Source: Streptomyces carpinensis | GTDB taxonomy: Bacteria > Actinomycetota > Actinomycetes > Streptomycetales > Streptomycetaceae | Length of the DNA: 64,000 nucleotides | Assembly (NCBI RefSeq): GCF_002154505.1 | Contig: NZ_MUBM01000096.1 | Span: 1 to 64,000 of the forward strand | Reading direction: 5' to 3' | Shown: positions 29,522 through 39,020 of the stretch, one piece after another | Position numbering within the stretch: the first letter of the stretch is position 1 | How the letters are laid out: every line of letters begins with the position of its first letter | Made by a program: the position numbers and the translations under genes | Notes under the pieces: generated by a model | Told to the model about the DNA's origin: nothing | Database searches by the model: none | Seen by the model: the letters and a program-made list of their open reading frames with translations, nothing else

Positions 29522-31821
29522 GCCCACCGCCCCACCGCCCCGGCGACCTGCACCCGTGAGGTGCAGCCCAGCCTGCGCATCACCTGGCGTACATGGTTGA
29601 CCACAGTCCACTCCGAGAGGTCGAGCCGGGCCGCGATCTGGCGGTTCGTCAGGCCCTCGCCGACCAACAGGGCGACCTGTACCTGGCGGGGGGTCAGCGG
29701 TGGCCGGTCCGCCACGACCGGGGCGGCGTCCGCGCCCCGTGCGGGCGCCGGTGCCGACAGGGCCTCCGCGACAGCCGTCCGCGAGGACATCCGCACGCCC
29801 TCGGCCCACGCGGTGGCGAAGTCCGTCCAGCCGAGCCGCGCGCTCAACTCCGTGCGTGCCCGCTCCGCCTGGCTGCGCCACTCGTCCCGCACCTGCGCGC
29901 CCAGCCCGGCGCGCAGCCGGTCCGCCGCCGCCAGCAGCCGCACCATGCGGGGCTGCTGCCCGGGCGTGACCCGCCGCAAGAGCAGGGCGAACTCCTCCAG
30001 CAGCCCCGGCAGTTCGGTGCGCTCCCCGATGGACTCGTACAGCCGCAGGCTCTCCCGCAGCGCCCGGTCGGCCCGCTCCGGCTCCTCACCCTCGAGCGCC
30101 ATCGACGCGGCGATCCGGAGCGCACCGGCCAGCCCCCGGGCATCCCGGACGCGCCGGAACGACTCCAGCGACCGGTCCAGCAGTTCCTGTGCCTTGCGCC
30201 GCTTCCCGTCGGCGCGCAGCACCGCCGCGAGCGCGGCCGCCGCCTCGGCCGCGGCCCCGGTGAGCCCCAGCGACTCCAGCGTGCTCAGCGCGGTGACGAG
30301 TACCGGGTGCGCCCCCTGCGGCTCACCGGCCGCGAGCAGCGCCACCCCCAGATGCGCCGAGGCCAGCGCACCCTGCCGCCGGTCGCCGGAGCTCTTCCCC
30401 AGCGCGATCGCCCGCCGGTGCCGCCGTACCGCCTCGTGCGGGTCGCCCAGCGCCAGTGCGAAGACCCCCGCCATGTCGGCCAGCCGGCCGTGCACCGCCT
30501 CCGGCAGTCCGGGGTGCTCCTCCGTCACCTCGTCACACCGATGGAGGCCCTCCCGCAGCCGCCCCTGCACCAGCCACGGCAGCCGGCAGCCGAGCGTCAT
30601 CGCCGCGACCGCCTCGCCGTCGCCGCGCACGCGCAGGCGGTGCAGCGCGGCCCTCACGTTCGAACCCTCCGCCTCGAGGATCCGCAGCCACCGCACCTGT
30701 TCCGTCCCCCCGAGGCGGGGCCCGGCCGCCGCGACCAGATCCCGGTACCGCCTTGCGTGGGCGTCCAGCGCCGCATCCGCCCGGCCGGCGGACTCGGCCT
30801 CGGTACGGCAGTAGGACCGGACCGGCTCGGGAACGGCGAAGCGCGGCTCGGGGCCGCCGAACTGCGTCCCCTCGACGTGCTCCTCGTCCACCGACGCGAC
30901 CAGCCCACGCTCCAGCAGCGTCTCCAGCACCGCCTCGAAGGCCGGCTCCGCCATGGACATCCCGAACCCCCGCTCGTACACCGCCAGCCGCTCCAGCGCC
31001 TCCCGGGCGGTGCCGTCCAGTCCGGCGAGCGCCGACGCGGCCAGCGCCGCCAGCGAACGGTGCCGCTCCGGCGCGTTCGCGGATCCGCCCGCGAGCACGG
31101 TGGTGTTCCGGCGCAGCCGTGCCAGCAGTGTCTGCGGCGGGAAGAGCCGCAACCGCCCGGCGGCCAGCTCCACGGCCAGCGGCAGCCCGTCCAGCAGCGT
31201 GCACAGGGCCGCCACGGCCCGGCCGTTCTCCGCGGTCAGCGCGAACGAGGGGTCGGCATCACGCGCACGCCGCTCGAACAACGCGACTGCTCCGAACTCC
31301 CGCAGCTCATCGGGGTCCGGCTCCGGGGCACTGTCGGCGCCGGGCGCGGCCCCGGCCCCGGCCATCGGCCCGGGCACGGACAGCGGCCCGATCGGCACCA
31401 GCCGCTCTCCCGGCAGCCGCAGCGGTTCCCGCGCGGTGACCAGCACCACCAGCCCGGGAACCTCGGTCAGCAGCGTGGCGACGGCGTCGGCGGGGGAACG
31501 AACGCCAAGGTCGGCGTCGTCGAGCACCAGTAGCGGGCGCCCCGACGCAGCGCCCGCGATCACTTCACCCGCCGATCGCAGGTCCTCGCCCGCCGTCCGC
31601 GGATCCTCCGCAGGCCCGGCCGCCCACACGCCGGAGAACTCCGCCGCGACGGCACGTACCGCCGCCACGGCCAGCCTGCTCTTGCCGACCCCGCCGGGCC
31701 CGGTCAGCGTGACGAGCCGGACGCTCGGATCGGTCAACCGGCCGCACAGAGTGATGAGTTCCCTCTCCCGCCCGATGATCTCGGTCACCGGGCAAGGAGG
31801 GGCCCACGGCACCACGGACAT
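29518..31821 (-). CDS. LuxR regulator with NB-ARC-like ATPase domain
   Basis: This 767-residue regulator opens with IIGRERELITLCGR and Walker A LTGPGGVGKSRLA (about residue 45). Walker B LLVLDDADLG and the DGLPLAVELAAGRL motif of AfsR-like NTPases follow, then a helical repeat region. It ends with a LuxR DNA-binding domain (LTPRQVQVALLVGEGLTNRQIAARLDLSEWTVVNHV). The ATG at 31821 has AAGGGGG upstream; the frame stays open further up inside the SARP gene but is not protein-like there. It starts 26 bases after the SARP stop, in one operon. Confidence 0.87.
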   Translation of the reverse strand: MSVVPWAPPCPVTEIIGRERELITLCGRLTDPSVRLVTLTGPGGVGKSRLAVAAVRAVAAEFSGVWAAGPAEDPRTAGEDLRSAGEVIAGAASGRPLLVLDDADLGVRSPADAVATLLTEVPGLVVLVTAREPLRLPGERLVPIGPLSVPGPMAGAGAAPGADSAPEPDPDELREFGAVALFERRARDADPSFALTAENGRAVAALCTLLDGLPLAVELAAGRLRLFPPQTLLARLRRNTTVLAGGSANAPERHRSLAALAASALAGLDGTAREALERLAVYERGFGMSMAEPAFEAVLETLLERGLVASVDEEHVEGTQFGGPEPRFAVPEPVRSYCRTEAESAGRADAALDAHARRYRDLVAAAGPRLGGTEQVRWLRILEAEGSNVRAALHRLRVRGDGEAVAAMTLGCRLPWLVQGRLREGLHRCDEVTEEHPGLPEAVHGRLADMAGVFALALGDPHEAVRRHRRAIALGKSSGDRRQGALASAHLGVALLAAGEPQGAHPVLVTALSTLESLGLTGAAAEAAAALAAVLRADGKRRKAQELLDRSLESFRRVRDARGLAGALRIAASMALEGEEPERADRALRESLRLYESIGERTELPGLLEEFALLLRRVTPGQQPRMVRLLAAADRLRAGLGAQVRDEWRSQAERARTELSARLGWTDFATAWAEGVRMSSRTAVAEALSAPAPARGADAAPVVADRPPLTPRQVQVALLVGEGLTNRQIAARLDLSEWTVVNHVRQVMRRLGCTSRVQVAGAVGRWA

Positions 31822-31847
31822 CCAGACCCCCTTGCAGACAGACGTCC

Positions 31848-34800
31848 TCACACGCTCGCCCACACCGCCGAAGCGCCGCTGAAGCGCGGGCGCAGCCGCC
31901 ACACGCCGGGCCGCACCTCCAGCGGCTGCCCGGCCCCGCGCGGCGCCGGCGCGTCCAGGGCCTGCGACGAGCGCCGCGCGTACGCCTCCAGACGGACGTC
32001 CCGCAGGTCCCGGGCCAGATCGAGACACCGGCCGAACCAGGCCCGCGCCGCATCCGGCCCCTCCGACTCCAGTGCCACCAGGGCCAGCGCCCGGCAGGCC
32101 TCGTACCGGCCCCGCACATGTCCCGGCGCCGGCATCGCCGCGACCGCCGACCTCAGCAGCCCCGCCGCCTCCGGCAGCGCGCCCGTGTCGAGACACAGCT
32201 CGGCCAGGCCCACCAGCGCCCGCCCGACCTCCTCCCGCTCGCCCGTGTCGTCCGCGACAGCCCAAGCGCGTTCGTAGTACTCGCGGGCCCGACCCGGCCG
32301 CCGCCACTGCCACGCCAGATCCCCGAGCAGCCGCAGCATCCGGGCCTCGGCCGCACGATCACCGCACCGCCGCGCGGCATCCAGGGCAAGGGCGCACGCA
32401 CCCTCCGCGTCCTCTCCGCCACCCGGGTCCGCGGCTCCCGCCAGCCGCACGGTCAGTTCCCACAAGCCCGCCTCGTACGCCGTGCGCACCAGCAGAGCCG
32501 GCGCGGGAAGCCAGTACGACGCCCCTGACACACCGCCGCGAACCCGGTGCTCCCGGGAGCCGAGGAGGCGCGTGTACGACGGACCGGGCACATCAGCGCG
32601 GTCGTACTGCTCCAGGTGCACCACGGGGCCTGCCCGCTCCGGCCCCGCGCCGGTCGTCGCCAGGGCCTCTGCCTGGACGGCGTAGGCCTCGCACAGCCGC
32701 TCCGTGGCCGCCCGTACCGTCGCCGCGTCCTCCCGTGCGGCCAGTTCCTCGGCGGCCAGGAGCCGCAGCAGCTCCGGAAGCCGGTAGCCGCCCCGCACCG
32801 CCTCCAGCAGCCCTGCTTCGACCAGGCCCTCCACCGGATCCAGGGCGTCGTCCTCGGACACACCGAGCACCGCGGCCGCGTGCGCCGGTGCGAACCGCCC
32901 CGGCGGCAGCAGCCCGAGCAGCCGAAAAGCCCGCAGCTCGGCGCTCGTACCCGACTCGTACGCCGCCAGCAGGCGCCCCCGCACCTGGACATCGCCCGTC
33001 CGCAGCACGCCGAACCGCGTGCGCTCGTCCCGCAGCCGCGACGCCAGCGCGGCGGCCGTCCAGTGCGGACGGGCGCCCAGCAGCCCTGCCGCGATCCGCA
33101 GCGCCAGTGGATGCCCCCCGCACAGCTCGACGATCTCCGCGACGGCCGACGGCTCCGCCGCGCCGTCGAACAGCCTGCGCGCCTCCCCGGCCGTCAGCGC
33201 GCCGAGTACGACCGTCCGCAGCCCGTCGATCCCGGCGGGCACCCGGTGTCCCGTGATCAGCGCGGCGCTGTCCGACGCGGTGGCGAGCAGGCCTCTGATC
33301 TGGGCGGCGGAGTCCACACCGTCCAGCACCAGCAGCATCCGGCGACCGGCGAGCGGCTCCTGCCGTGCGCCGGCCGCCGTGCCGTCGGCTCGGCGTACGG
33401 CGGCGCGCAGCAGCCCGACCGCCTCGTCGGCCGTCAGCGGAGGCCGGTTCGGCGGCCGCAGGTCGAGGAAGAACCGCCCGCCGGGAAAGTCCTCCGCGAC
33501 GCGGTGGGCCCCCTCCACGGCGAAGGCCGTCTTGCCGATGCCCGGCATGCCGGTCACAGCGACCCGGACCGCGCCCGGGTTCTCCCGCAGCAACCGCTCC
33601 ACCTCGGCCAGATCGGCGCCACGCCCGACGAACGACGGGTCGGCGGCGGGCAGCTCCCCACCCCTGCCGAACACCCCGGACGTACCGTCCCGTTCCTCGA
33701 CGACCGCGCCTCCACCGTCAGCCGCGGCCCTGGCGGACACCGGCGGCGTCCGCCCCGCCGCCGCTCGGCCCACCGGCACCCGGCCCATGGCCTCCCGGCC
33801 GGCCGCCCCCGGCCCGGCCGACCCCGCGACGACCCTCCCCCGGGCCACCGCGACGACCGGCCCCTGGTCCGCCGGTCCGTGGCCGACGGACTCCCGGCCC
33901 GCCGGCCCCGGGCCCGCCGAACCGCGGCGGCCCGATCCAGGGCCCATCGCCACCGGCCCCGCCGCTGCCCGACGGTCCCGCGCCCGCCCGTCACGGTCGT
34001 ACGCCCATCCGTCCGGCCGCGCCCGCACCTCACCCACCGCTGCACGGCTGCCGGCCGCCGTCTGCCCCGCCACCCGTCCGGAGGACGCCTGCGGCTCGCC
34101 TCCGGGGGTGAGCAGTGCCGCATCGCCCTCCAGGATGCGCCGCTGCAACGTCCGTGACCGCGGCCCCGGTTCGATGCCCAGCTCGTTCACCAGTGTCCGG
34201 CGCAGGACGCCGTACGCCTCCAGCGCGTCGGCCGCACGACTGCAGCGGTACAGCGCCACCATCAGATGCAGATGCAGGTCCTCCCGCAGGGGGTGCTCGG
34301 CGGTCAGGGACTGCAGTTCCCCGACGAGGTCCTGGTGCCGGCCCAGCCGCAGATCCGCCTGGATGCGCTCCCCGAGGGCGGTCATCCGCGCCTCGGCCAG
34401 CCGCACCGCGGCACTCTCCAGCAGCGGCCCGTGTGGCGTGTCGGACAGCACAGGTCCGCGCCACAGCCCGACCGCCTGCCGCAACAGCCGGGCCGCTGAG
34501 GCGAAGTCGCCCGCCGCGAGGGCCCGCCTGCCCCGCTCGGACACCTCCTCGAACACCACCGCGTCCAGCTCCTCGCCCACGGCCCGCAGCACATACCCGG
34601 GGCTGCGCGTGATCAGCACGTCCTGTCCGTGGCGAGGGTCGGCCGACCGCAACAGCTTGCGCACCTGGGACACGTACACCTGGAGCGTGGTCGTCGCGGT
34701 GCGCGGCGGCGCGGTGGGCCAGAGCTCGTCGATGAGGCTGTCGACCGAGACCACCTCGTTCGCCCGGACCAGCAGGGTGCCGAGCACCACGCGCAGCTTG

Positions 34801-34907
34801 GCGGCGCGCGGGGTGTGCGAGACTCCCGCGTCCGTTTCACCTGTGCTCCCGCCCGCGGACCCGGTGATCTCCAGCGGGCCCAGGATCCGGAACCGGATGC
34901 CAGACAT
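31848..34907 (-). CDS. SARP regulator (AfsR type: DNA-binding, BTAD, NB-ARC, TPR)
   Basis: This 1019-residue activator has an OmpR-like winged helix (RFRILGPLEI ... LRVVLGTLLVRANEVVSVDSLIDELW, residues 1-105) and a bacterial transcriptional activation domain to about residue 255. A disordered Gly/Pro/Arg-rich linker precedes an NB-ARC ATPase with Walker A TGMPGIGKTAF (about residue 455), and C-terminal TPR-like helices complete it. AfsR-type SARPs activate antibiotic clusters through direct heptamer repeats at promoters. It starts 11 bases after the AfsA-type gene, so signal synthase and activator are in one operon. Confidence 0.92.
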   Translation of the reverse strand: MSGIRFRILGPLEITGSAGGSTGETDAGVSHTPRAAKLRVVLGTLLVRANEVVSVDSLIDELWPTAPPRTATTTLQVYVSQVRKLLRSADPRHGQDVLITRSPGYVLRAVGEELDAVVFEEVSERGRRALAAGDFASAARLLRQAVGLWRGPVLSDTPHGPLLESAAVRLAEARMTALGERIQADLRLGRHQDLVGELQSLTAEHPLREDLHLHLMVALYRCSRAADALEAYGVLRRTLVNELGIEPGPRSRTLQRRILEGDAALLTPGGEPQASSGRVAGQTAAGSRAAVGEVRARPDGWAYDRDGRARDRRAAAGPVAMGPGSGRRGSAGPGPAGRESVGHGPADQGPVVAVARGRVVAGSAGPGAAGREAMGRVPVGRAAAGRTPPVSARAAADGGGAVVEERDGTSGVFGRGGELPAADPSFVGRGADLAEVERLLRENPGAVRVAVTGMPGIGKTAFAVEGAHRVAEDFPGGRFFLDLRPPNRPPLTADEAVGLLRAAVRRADGTAAGARQEPLAGRRMLLVLDGVDSAAQIRGLLATASDSAALITGHRVPAGIDGLRTVVLGALTAGEARRLFDGAAEPSAVAEIVELCGGHPLALRIAAGLLGARPHWTAAALASRLRDERTRFGVLRTGDVQVRGRLLAAYESGTSAELRAFRLLGLLPPGRFAPAHAAAVLGVSEDDALDPVEGLVEAGLLEAVRGGYRLPELLRLLAAEELAAREDAATVRAATERLCEAYAVQAEALATTGAGPERAGPVVHLEQYDRADVPGPSYTRLLGSREHRVRGGVSGASYWLPAPALLVRTAYEAGLWELTVRLAGAADPGGGEDAEGACALALDAARRCGDRAAEARMLRLLGDLAWQWRRPGRAREYYERAWAVADDTGEREEVGRALVGLAELCLDTGALPEAAGLLRSAVAAMPAPGHVRGRYEACRALALVALESEGPDAARAWFGRCLDLARDLRDVRLEAYARRSSQALDAPAPRGAGQPLEVRPGVWRLRPRFSGASAVWASV

Positions 34908-34918
34908 CGGACGGACCG

Positions 34919-35929
34919 TCAGTAGTCCCGCACCACACGGGTGCGTGCCTCGGCCACCGTGCGCCGCCGCTGTGTCACCGTGAGCGTGACCGGCACCGAG
35001 GGCCGCCCCTCGGTATCGCGTCCGAGTTGCCCGGCCACGGCGACACAGCGCAGCGGCAGGTCCAGGTCCGCCTGGCCACGGAAGTTCACCTCGCAGGAGA
35101 CCGGCATGCTGCGCTCCGCGGGCAGACCGTGCGCACGGCCCGCCGCCAGCAGCGACGCCTGGCGCAGCGACTCCATCAGGTGCAGCGCCGTCAACTGGCG
35201 TTCGTCACCTTCGAAGACCGGGTTGACACCCTCGGTCAGCACCCAGGTGCTCAGCCGGCCGCGGGCGCAGTCCGTCGGCTCACTGATCACCACGTTCTCC
35301 GGGAGGTACCGGCCGACCTCGGCGCACGTGGCCGGCCGCAGCGGCCCGTCCGGGGAGTCGTCCAGCTCCGGAACGGCCAGCTGGGCCCGGCGGACGTGTT
35401 CCACGTGCTTGCGGTGGATACGGGGCATCAGGAACACCAGTCCCGCGGCCCCGGTCCCGCACGACAGGCCGTCGATCAGGATCTCGATGTGGAAGTCGAG
35501 CCCGCGCGGCACCTCGTCGACGACGTTCGCCGGACGGACCTTGATGCGGGTCGTCACCGGCACGCCGCCCTCCCCGGGGTGCCGGTGCGGCGAGCGCCAG
35601 CCGGAGAGGTCGGTCAGATCGAGTGCGAGGCGGAAGAAGAGGCCGGGCCGGTCGTCCGGCACCCCGAAATACCGGTGGCCGATGAACTCGCCGACCTCGC
35701 GGACCGTTTCCGTCGCGATCTGCGCGTCGTGGAAGCGGCCGGGGCCGTCGTTGAAGAGCGGGTGGGCGACGGGCATCTCGCCGGCGAGGGCGAAGTTCTC
35801 CTCACCGGGGCCGAGGTCGTCCAGAAGGTAGTGGTCGCGGGGGGACGGGTGGTGGATCAGATGGCACGTTCCCATGCCCGGACCGGCCGGGACCGTGTGG
35901 CCCATGGCTGTGCCGTGATCGATCGTCAT
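34919..35929 (-). CDS. AfsA-type gamma-butyrolactone synthase (A-factor hotdog)
   Basis: This 336-residue protein has two AfsA hotdog repeats: ENFALAGEMPVAHPLFNDGPGRFHD early, and TALHLMESLRQASLLAAGRAHGLPAE with VNFRGQADLDLPLR late. AfsA joins a beta-ketoacyl thioester to dihydroxyacetone phosphate, the first step to A-factor-like hormones. The ATG at 35929 follows AAGGGAGGGA; a longer frame exists upstream without support. It is the first gene of a four-gene operon with SARP, LuxR and ANL-like genes. No ArpA-type receptor or BprA-type reductase gene is visible in the window. Confidence 0.9.
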   Translation of the reverse strand: MTIDHGTAMGHTVPAGPGMGTCHLIHHPSPRDHYLLDDLGPGEENFALAGEMPVAHPLFNDGPGRFHDAQIATETVREVGEFIGHRYFGVPDDRPGLFFRLALDLTDLSGWRSPHRHPGEGGVPVTTRIKVRPANVVDEVPRGLDFHIEILIDGLSCGTGAAGLVFLMPRIHRKHVEHVRRAQLAVPELDDSPDGPLRPATCAEVGRYLPENVVISEPTDCARGRLSTWVLTEGVNPVFEGDERQLTALHLMESLRQASLLAAGRAHGLPAERSMPVSCEVNFRGQADLDLPLRCVAVAGQLGRDTEGRPSVPVTLTVTQRRRTVAEARTRVVRDY

Positions 35930-36193
35930 GTCCCTCCCTTGTCCGGCCCCCATCGTGAACACGACCACGAGCACCCGGCCAGCCGGGCACGGTGGCAGCA
36001 AGATGCACGGCAGCAACTACGCGGTGGCCATGGCGGCGACACCCCGACTCCAGGGTCGGCTTTAGCCGTATCCATGCCCCCCGCCGGAGTCTTGCACCAG
36101 GTGCCCCGCCCCCGGATTTCCCCCGTCTGCGGGCGGGGCCTCGCCCCAACGTCCGCTCTGTGCCTGCGGATCTGTTCCTGCGAAGGAGCCGAG
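35930..36193. promoter_or_regulatory. Divergent promoter region, AfsA operon / GPH transporter
   Basis: This 264-base region has no gene. It contains an inverted repeat CCGAC-N6-GTCGG (around 36043) and a 9-bp inverted repeat GCCCCGCCC/GGGCGGGGC (36103-36111 and 36131-36139) that could form a leader hairpin before the transporter start. I looked for a butyrolactone autoregulatory element and saw none convincing. Confidence 0.4.
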
Positions 36194-37630
36194 ATGACCG
36201 TCACCGGAACCGATCAGGCACGGGCCGAGCCGCACGCCCGCTCGGGAGCGGGCGTACGGGCGCGGAGCCGTGCCACGGCCGGGCCGTCGCGCCGACTCCG
36301 GCTGGGCTACGCCTCCGGCTCCCTGGTCACCGGCACGTTCACCACGCTGCCGGGCCTGCTGCTGCTTCCCTACCTCACCGACACCCTGGGCGTGGGCGCC
36401 GCGTCGGCCGGAGCCATCGTGTTCCTGCCCAAGGCGTGGGACGCCCTCCTCAACCCGGCCGCCGGCCGCGCCAGCGACCGTACGCGGACCCGCTGGGGTG
36501 CCCGCCGCCCGTACATCCTCGGCGGTGGTCTGGCGGTGGCCCTCGGCTTCGCCCTGACGTTCGCGGGGCCCGCGAACGGCACGGTCGGCGCGTGGTGCAC
36601 GGCGGCCGGCTTCCTGCTCACCGCCACGGCTTTCGCCTTCTTCCAGGTGCCGTACGTGGCGATGCCCGCGGAGATCACCGACCGCCGGGAGGACCGGGTC
36701 CGGCTCGTCGGCGGCCGGGTCACCTTCATCGGCGTGGCCGCCCTGGTCACGGGCGCGGCCGGGCCCGCGCTGGTCGAGGCGGGCGGAGGCGGCGTAGCCG
36801 GACACCGCTGGGTGGGTCTGTTCGGGGCGGTCGTCGTCGCGGCCGGCACGCTCGGCGTGTTCCTGGGCACGGCCGCCGCCCCGGCCGGTTCCGTCCTGCG
36901 CAGCGAGCCGAGCCTGCGGCGCCAGCTCGGTGTCGCCCGGAGCAGCCCGGCCTTCATGGCGCTGCTGCGCTGTGCCCTCGTCCAGTCGGCCGCATCGGGC
37001 GTGCTGATCGCGGGCGCGCCCTACTTCGCCGACCACGTGCTTCCCCAACCGCTCGGCATCGGCGCCCTGGTGGCCGCGTTCGTCGCGCCCAACCTCCTCA
37101 CCGTCGGCCTCTGGTCGCGGCTGGCCGGCCGGATCGGGAACCGGCGCGGCCACGCGGCGGCGTCCGCGCTCTTCGCGGCCGGCTGTCTGCTCTTCTTCGC
37201 CGCTCCTGTGCTGCCCACCCCGGCGGTGCTGCTCACCATGGCCCTCGCGGGTGTGGGCCACGCGGGTCAGCTGCTCTTCCTGTACGCGATGCTGCCGGAC
37301 TGCATCGCGGCTGACACGGCCCGTACGTCACGCCGTCAGGCGGGTGTGGTCTCCGGGGTCTTCACCACCGTCGAGGGCCTGGGAGTCGCCGCCGGCCCAT
37401 TCGTCTACGGACTGGTGCTCCAGCTCTCGGGCTATGTCTCCTCCGGAACCGGCCGGGCCGCCGAACAGAGCACGGCGACCGGATGGGGCCTGCTGACCGG
37501 CTTCGCCGCCCTGCCGGCCCTTGCGACGGCGGCGGGTATCGCACTGCTGCGCCGCTACGACGTGCCGGAATCCCGGACGCGACCTCCCGCGGAACACCGA
37601 ACCGGCTCTCCGACGAAGGCCCACTCCTGA
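36194..37630 (+). CDS. MFS transporter, GPH (MelB-like) type
   Basis: This 478-residue, 12-helix membrane protein has the GPH family pattern: YLTDTLGVGAASAGAIVFLPKAWDALLNPAAGRASDRTRTRWGARRPYIL, with the sugar-symporter signature D-x3-P-x3-R-x2-R-x-G. Relatives import sugars, but many in natural-product clusters export other compounds. The ATG follows GAAGGAG. It is divergent from the AfsA operon and may share its control. The last 30 residues are charged and cytoplasmic. Confidence 0.85.
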   Translation: MTVTGTDQARAEPHARSGAGVRARSRATAGPSRRLRLGYASGSLVTGTFTTLPGLLLLPYLTDTLGVGAASAGAIVFLPKAWDALLNPAAGRASDRTRTRWGARRPYILGGGLAVALGFALTFAGPANGTVGAWCTAAGFLLTATAFAFFQVPYVAMPAEITDRREDRVRLVGGRVTFIGVAALVTGAAGPALVEAGGGGVAGHRWVGLFGAVVVAAGTLGVFLGTAAAPAGSVLRSEPSLRRQLGVARSSPAFMALLRCALVQSAASGVLIAGAPYFADHVLPQPLGIGALVAAFVAPNLLTVGLWSRLAGRIGNRRGHAAASALFAAGCLLFFAAPVLPTPAVLLTMALAGVGHAGQLLFLYAMLPDCIAADTARTSRRQAGVVSGVFTTVEGLGVAAGPFVYGLVLQLSGYVSSGTGRAAEQSTATGWGLLTGFAALPALATAAGIALLRRYDVPESRTRPPAEHRTGSPTKAHS

Positions 37631-37685
37631 CGCAAGGATGTGTGGGGTGGGGGCGCACCGGGCGGCGCCGGTTCGCGCCCGTGCC

Positions 37686-38636
37686 TCAGTGCAGCCGCAC
37701 CGGCGCATGCGCGTCAGGCGGTCCGAGCGGCCGCGCCTCCCCGTCCGCTCCCCTGAGCTGCACCTCCCCGGTGCGGTCCGCGGTGACCTCTCCGACGACG
37801 GCGGCCTGCCGGCCGTACGGGTGCGCGTGCAGCGCGGACAGCACCATGGCGGCCCGCTCCTCGGGGACGAACAGGCACAGGCACCCCGCGCAGGCCGCCT
37901 CCAGCGGATCGATCCCCAGCGCGCCGAGCGCGATCCGGGCCTCGTACTGCACCGGCAGGGCGACCTCGTCGACGCGCAGCGTGAGCCCCCGGCCCGCGGC
38001 GCAGGAGCGCAGTACACGGGCCAGGCCGCCCTCGGTGACGGCGCGGGCGTGACGTACGTGGGGCAGCACCTGGGCGAGCAGGCCGGACAGTGGTGCGCAG
38101 TCGCTGGGGACGAGGTGCTCGTAGCCGAGTTCGTGGCGCAGCGAGAGCAGGTGTGCGGCGTGGCTGCCGAGCGGCCCGGTCACCAGCAGCCGGTCACTGG
38201 GCCGTATGTTCCTCGGATCCATCGGCGGGCCCGGGTGCCGCACCCCGAGCGCGGTGGCCGTGACGAACACCCGGTCCGCCTCGCCCGCCCGCACCACCCG
38301 CGTGTCCACCGCGGCGATCTCCACCGCGGCCTCGTCGGCGGCGTGCCGCACCGAGTCCGTCAGCCTGCGTACCAGCGGCATCGGCAGCCCGGCCTCCAGC
38401 ACGATCCCGAGCGTGAGCCGGCGCGGCTCGGCCCCGCTCGCGGCCAGCTCGTTCACCACCCCGCACACGGCGACCCGCCCGACGTCCCCCTCGCCGAAGA
38501 ACGGCGGATCGAGGACGTACGCCCCGGTCCGCACGACCGGCTCCGGCACACTGCACAGAAGCCCGGCGACCAGCTCCCCGACCGGCATCCCGAGCCCCAC
38601 CTGCGCCGTCTCCCAGCCGTCCCCCTCAGGTCCCAC
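37686..38636 (-). CDS. HypE-like AIR-synthase-related protein, orphan
   Basis: This protein of about 316 residues matches the PurM/HypE fold: TGAYVLDPPFFGEGDVGRVAVCGVVNELAASGAEPRRLTLGIVLEAG, then LLVTGPLGSHAAHLL and TEGGLARVLRSCAAG. HypE makes the cyanide ligand of NiFe hydrogenase by dehydrating thiocarbamate on a C-terminal cysteine. This protein ends PVRLH, with no terminal cysteine, and lacks the usual glycine-rich N-terminus. No hydrogenase genes are nearby. The start is uncertain (GTG at 38636, GTG at 38600 or ATG at 38588). It may be a repurposed ATP-dependent enzyme. Confidence 0.7.
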   Translation of the reverse strand: MGPEGDGWETAQVGLGMPVGELVAGLLCSVPEPVVRTGAYVLDPPFFGEGDVGRVAVCGVVNELAASGAEPRRLTLGIVLEAGLPMPLVRRLTDSVRHAADEAAVEIAAVDTRVVRAGEADRVFVTATALGVRHPGPPMDPRNIRPSDRLLVTGPLGSHAAHLLSLRHELGYEHLVPSDCAPLSGLLAQVLPHVRHARAVTEGGLARVLRSCAAGRGLTLRVDEVALPVQYEARIALGALGIDPLEAACAGCLCLFVPEERAAMVLSALHAHPYGRQAAVVGEVTADRTGEVQLRGADGEARPLGPPDAHAPVRLH

Positions 38637-39020
38637 AGCGGCCCCCCATGACCTCGGCGACCTCCGACAGTCAAGATCGCTCCGCCTCTCATCCTCCTCC
38701 CCGCGCTCCGAGCCGAACACCCACCGAGCGCCCGATCAGGGGGCGACTAGGGGGCGCCGCCCGCAGGCGGGCAGCGAACACCGACCACGCCTCCAACGGC
38801 ATCCCACTCGACCACCCGACACTGAATTCCCGCAGCGTCTCGACCTTCACCCGCGGCCCCACGCGCAACTGCTGAATGACAAGCGGCGCAAAGCCGGACG
38901 CGATCGCGAAGTCCCCGAGATCCGAACTCAGTGCACGGCAGCGGTGAGGGCATCGGCCGTCCTGGCCGGTGCCCTCACCGCGTGCGCGACCCCGTTCGCG
39001 GGCCCCTGCTGACGCGCCGC
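38637..39020. other. Gene-free stretch between HypE-like and MFS genes
   Basis: This 384-base stretch has open frames on both strands, but none has a ribosome site, a start near its beginning or a recognisable family. Its only clear element is the terminator-like hairpin at 38944-38978 serving the MFS gene on the reverse strand. It may hold decayed sequence. Confidence 0.4.
38944..38978 (-). terminator. Hairpin terminator downstream of the MFS gene
   Basis: A 9-bp stem (GTGAGGGCA/TGCCCTCAC) with a nested CGGCC-N5-GGCCG stem begins 42 bases beyond the MFS stop on the reverse strand. Confidence 0.65.

Noticed and set aside
35930..36193. Butyrolactone autoregulatory element (ARE) expected near an afsA-type gene
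   Set aside because: I found only short unrelated inverted repeats, not the AT-rich partly palindromic ARE pattern.
38689..38953. Possible small gene on the reverse strand between the HypE-like and MFS genes
   Set aside because: Several frames are open, but none has a ribosome site or recognisable motif; part of the stretch is a terminator hairpin.
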